Shown here in pieces: positions 61,560-64,000 of a DNA stretch of 64,000 nt. The notes under the pieces are model-generated. The model saw only the letters and a list, made by a program, of their open reading frames with translations, was not told the DNA's origin and searched no databases. The position numbers and the translations under genes are program-made. This DNA comes from Actinomycetota bacterium (GTDB lineage: Bacteria > Actinomycetota > Thermoleophilia > Solirubrobacterales > Solirubrobacteraceae). Location of the stretch: contig VAXW01000005.1 in assembly GCA_005884115.1 (NCBI GenBank), positions 868,001 to 932,000 on the forward strand, written 5' to 3'. The stretch's first letter is position 1; each line of letters opens with the position of its first letter.

Positions 61560-61783
61560 AGGGCCCGTTCGCACTCGTCGGTGAGTGGGGCAAGGATCCG
61601 GGCCGCCAGCTCGGTTGGGCAGCCCTGGTCCGTCAGCTCGAGCAGCGCGTGCACGTCGTACCTGGTGTCGTGAGCAACAGCGTCTGCGAGCGGCGCAGGG
61701 AAGCCGGCATCGCGAAGCCGATCGATCCGCCACGCTATCCCGGGCTCAAGATCGCCTGATATGCCTAGTCCTCGCTTGAACAT
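61556..61783 (-). CDS. small conserved protein leading the sigma/anti-sigma operon
   Basis: A 75-residue protein from ATG 61783 behind AAGGAGG (an ATG six bases earlier is also possible). It reads MFKRGLGISGDLEPGIAWR, then RLRDAGFPAPLADAVAHDTR and HALLELTDQGCPTELAARIL, a helical protein. Function unknown. The stop overlaps the sigma start (ATGA), which suggests a role in that operon. Confidence 0.7.
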   Translation of the reverse strand: MFKRGLGISGDLEPGIAWRIDRLRDAGFPAPLADAVAHDTRYDVHALLELTDQGCPTELAARILAPLTDECERAL

Positions 61784-61794
61784 TTGCATCCTCC

Positions 61795-62697
61795 TTATCC
61801 GACGGCGGCTGCCAGCTTCTTTCCCCGCTGCCGCTGTCCCTGACGATGCGTCCGCGCCCGACTCGTCGGACGCTCGGCGCCTCCACGATCGAGAAAAGCT
61901 CGCGCATCTGCCAGCGAGCGCTCAATCAACTCGTCGGCATGCCCGAAGTCGATCGGCTGGATACCGAGCGGGCACGGCGGTGGCAGAACGACGAGCTTGG
62001 CGCGATCGCGGTGCAGCTCAACGTCGGCGACCAGGCGACTCTCCGTCAGCAGCGTCAGAGCATGCAGCGCCATGCCAAGCGCGCTCGACGGCGGTTGCTC
62101 GAGCGCGCAGGCATGGCCGCTCGCCAGCACATAGATCTCGCGAGCCCCGAGCTGCACGGCATGCGAGATCGGAGTGTTGTTCGCCACCCCTCCGTCCATC
62201 AGCGTGCGGTGCCCCCAGGCCACCGGCGGTAGGACGGCGGGAATCGCGGCGCTGGCCATCACGGCGTCGATCACCGGCCCGCGCGAGAGCAGCAATTCCT
62301 CGCCGCTCATCACATCCACAGCGACGACGTGAAACTCGATCGGCATCTGCTCGAGACGCAGATGCTGACTGTGCGCGACAAGGAGCTTCCGCAGGCCCGA
62401 CTCGGGCACGAGGTGATCGTGGGATCCGAGGAAGCCGAGCAAGCCGCTGAGCGGATTGAGCGGAAAGATCTGCCCGCGCCGTACGTTGCGCCAGATCTCC
62501 GCGAGCGCAGTCGCAGTCTCGACCGTCTGAGGACGCGACGCGATGAACGCACCGTTGACGGCCCCCACCGAGGTGCCGACGATCAGCCGCGGCACGATAT
62601 CGCGCTCGTACAGCGCCTGCAGCATGCCGACCTGCACCGCGCCGAGGCTCGCTCCGCCTGAGAGGACGAAAGCGATGCGATCGGAGGGCGAGCTCAT
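61795..62697 (-). CDS. patatin-like phospholipase
   Basis: A 300-residue protein from ATG 62697. The oxyanion motif GGASLGAVQVGML, the nucleophile serine in LIVGTSVGAVNGAF, and the aspartate in LMDGGVANNTPIS give the complete patatin dyad. It is a cytoplasmic lipid hydrolase of the RssA type; the substrate is unknown. It ends 11 bases before the small gene of the sigma operon on the same strand. Confidence 0.9.
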   Translation of the reverse strand: MSSPSDRIAFVLSGGASLGAVQVGMLQALYERDIVPRLIVGTSVGAVNGAFIASRPQTVETATALAEIWRNVRRGQIFPLNPLSGLLGFLGSHDHLVPESGLRKLLVAHSQHLRLEQMPIEFHVVAVDVMSGEELLLSRGPVIDAVMASAAIPAVLPPVAWGHRTLMDGGVANNTPISHAVQLGAREIYVLASGHACALEQPPSSALGMALHALTLLTESRLVADVELHRDRAKLVVLPPPCPLGIQPIDFGHADELIERSLADARAFLDRGGAERPTSRARTHRQGQRQRGKKLAAAVG

Positions 62698-62871
62698 GCC
62701 CTTTCGTGTCGCTATAGGAGCGGTCCTTACGCCGCCATGTTCACCCGAGAGTTCGGCGGGCAGCCGCATTGAGAACTTGGTGGGAGACAGCACCAAGCAA
62801 CGCGATGGGCCGGCTTGGGTCATCCGCGCCGACCGCCGATCCCCTCGGCGCTTCGGTGCGGCGATTCAGCC

Positions 62872-64000
62872 CTAAGACGGGCAGGCGATCGGCTTGGAGC
62901 TGGTTGGCTTGAGGCACGCGTCGATGCGTGCGGGCAGCCTGTGGCGGCGAATCGAAAAGCGCGTGTACTTGCCGATCTCGCCGGGCTTCGACACACGGAT
63001 CTCGAGCGCGACGCCGGCGGGCAGGGAACGCTCGAACCGCCGAAATGTGAGCAGAACGGTCGTCGCCCTGTGTCTGCGTCTGCTCAAACGCGCAATCCGG
63101 CTCTCGGAACCCGTGTGGCACCGACGCCCCTTACATGTCACCGTGACGCGAGCAGCCACGGGCGCCTGCACGGTGAGCAGACTGATCTTCACGCCCGAGG
63201 CCGTCTCGGCGCCCGCGATTCGGACGATCGGAAACGGCTGCATGAGGACGAGACGAGCGACGCCTACCTGGATCGTCTGAGTCGCGACGCTCGAAAGGCC
63301 GTTGGCGTCGGTCACCTGCAGCCGTACGGTGTGACGTCCGGGAGTCGAGAACGAGGTCCGCAGTACACGTTCTCCCGGCTGGAATGGACTGCTTCCCAGG
63401 GCCCAGGCAAAGTGCGTGATCGGGCTGGAGATGTCCGAAGAGGTAGACACGAGCGACACGGATTCGCCAACGTTGGGAGCCGACGGAAACCACCGGAACG
63501 ACGCCACGGGCGCGGAGGGGGAGAGCGCTGACGGAGGTCCCGTGAGCGTGAAGGTCGCCGGGTCGCTCGCGCCAGTGTTGCCCGCTTCATCGCGCTGTTC
63601 GGCCTGCACCGTGTAGACGCCCGGGCCAAGGCCGCCGAACGTGCCTGACCATGCTCCACCTGAGGCCTGCACCGTGAGGGCCTCGACGGGGGCCGCAGCC
63701 CCCGCGGTGGGACCCGCAAACAGCTTGATCGTGATGGCGGGCAAGTCGCCCTCGGAGGTGCCCGCCGTTCCGGCGACCTGCTCGGATTCGCCGCTCCCCG
63801 AGCTGCCATTGACCGGCGAGGTGATGGTGACTCGTGGTGGCATCGTGTCAACCGTGAACGTCACCGGCGCGCTCGTGCCAGTTTCGCCGAATGCTCCTAA
63901 CTGTTCCGCTTGCGCGGTGTAGGTGTCAGGGACCAGCGGCTGCGTGGGTCCAAGGAACCACGTGCGAACCGTAGGCAGTTCAGTACTCAGCGTCTGGACG
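62872..64000 (-). CDS. large secreted protein with Ig-like and PKD domains, partial
   Basis: The frame runs off the right edge; at least 375 residues are seen. Repeats of the type PRVTITSPVNGSSGSGE and GVYTVQAEQRDEAGNTGASD, each ending PATFTLTG or PVTFTVD, are bacterial Ig-like units. Then a PKD domain (VASFRWFPSAPNVGESVSLV, SFSTPGRHTVRLQVTDANGL) is followed by a basic C-terminal domain with RVTVTCKGRRCHTGSESRIA. It is typical of actinobacterial surface proteins. The N-terminus is outside the window. Confidence 0.8.
   Translation of the reverse strand, partial: VQTLSTELPTVRTWFLGPTQPLVPDTYTAQAEQLGAFGETGTSAPVTFTVDTMPPRVTITSPVNGSSGSGESEQVAGTAGTSEGDLPAITIKLFAGPTAGAAAPVEALTVQASGGAWSGTFGGLGPGVYTVQAEQRDEAGNTGASDPATFTLTGPPSALSPSAPVASFRWFPSAPNVGESVSLVSTSSDISSPITHFAWALGSSPFQPGERVLRTSFSTPGRHTVRLQVTDANGLSSVATQTIQVGVARLVLMQPFPIVRIAGAETASGVKISLLTVQAPVAARVTVTCKGRRCHTGSESRIARLSRRRHRATTVLLTFRRFERSLPAGVALEIRVSKPGEIGKYTRFSIRRHRLPARIDACLKPTSSKPIACPS

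Overview
The window looks like chromosome of a very GC-rich actinomycete. The protein flavour (secreted beta-propeller and PKD-type proteins, type IV pilin-like operons, a small gene fused by ATGA overlap to an ECF sigma/anti-sigma pair, LigD-type and lipase families) suggests Thermoleophilia/Solirubrobacterales. That placement is an inference from gene content, not from a marker gene. Most genes are ordinary chromosomal ones, interrupted by mobile or scar regions anchored on tRNA genes.

Left part (0-9.8 kb): a frameshifted partial gene at the edge, a secreted neprosin-like protein of unusually low GC, two hypothetical genes, then a leftward mobile-element accessory operon (a DUF protein, a helix-turn-helix-ended protein, a multiply frameshifted small gene, a frameshifted ArdC-like antirestriction gene, a plasmid/ICE-type SSB, a small ORF). 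Upstream of that operon is an 800-base non-coding segment with three long perfect or near-perfect inverted repeats.

Defence island (9.8-17.2 kb): a 993-residue helicase with a nuclease-like C-terminus converges on a three-gene leftward operon that reads as a Pycsar system: cyclase (pycC) with two cyclase-homology regions, a stand-alone E2-like protein with a C-terminal SEC-C zinc motif, and a PycTM-type membrane effector. Divergent from it is an XRE repressor/ImmA-IrrE peptidase pair, which resembles the CapH/CapP control of some CBASS operons. The island ends at the 3' half of a tRNA-Leu gene, a typical integration scar. The E2-like gene inside a Pycsar operon under peptidase-controlled repression is the best candidate for an undescribed system.

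Middle (17.3-35.4 kb): acyl-CoA ligase, GNAT, secreted lipase, an acylphosphatase-LigD phosphoesterase fusion, tRNA-Trp followed by two downstream 3'-end copies enclosing small genes, a beta-propeller/phosphoesterase, a three-gene pilin-like operon, rpiA, a PAS-GGDEF-EAL protein, a lipoprotein and a DsbA-like protein.

Right (35.4-64 kb): tRNA-Arg followed by 3'-end copies 7.4 and 11.2 kb downstream. Inside the repeats are GST, cupins, a TetR regulator with a palindromic operator, hydrolase, a large secreted protein, a decayed SCO1/SenC gene, a selenium-binding protein/methanethiol oxidase and a cNMP-binding thioredoxin-reductase-like protein. Beyond are secreted YVTN proteins, a mercury resistance locus (merA-merB, divergent ArsR-type regulator, small vicinal-cysteine membrane protein), SDR, P450, hydrolase, a reductase of the RibD/DHFR type, a sigma/anti-sigma operon, a patatin and a partial PKD protein running off the edge.
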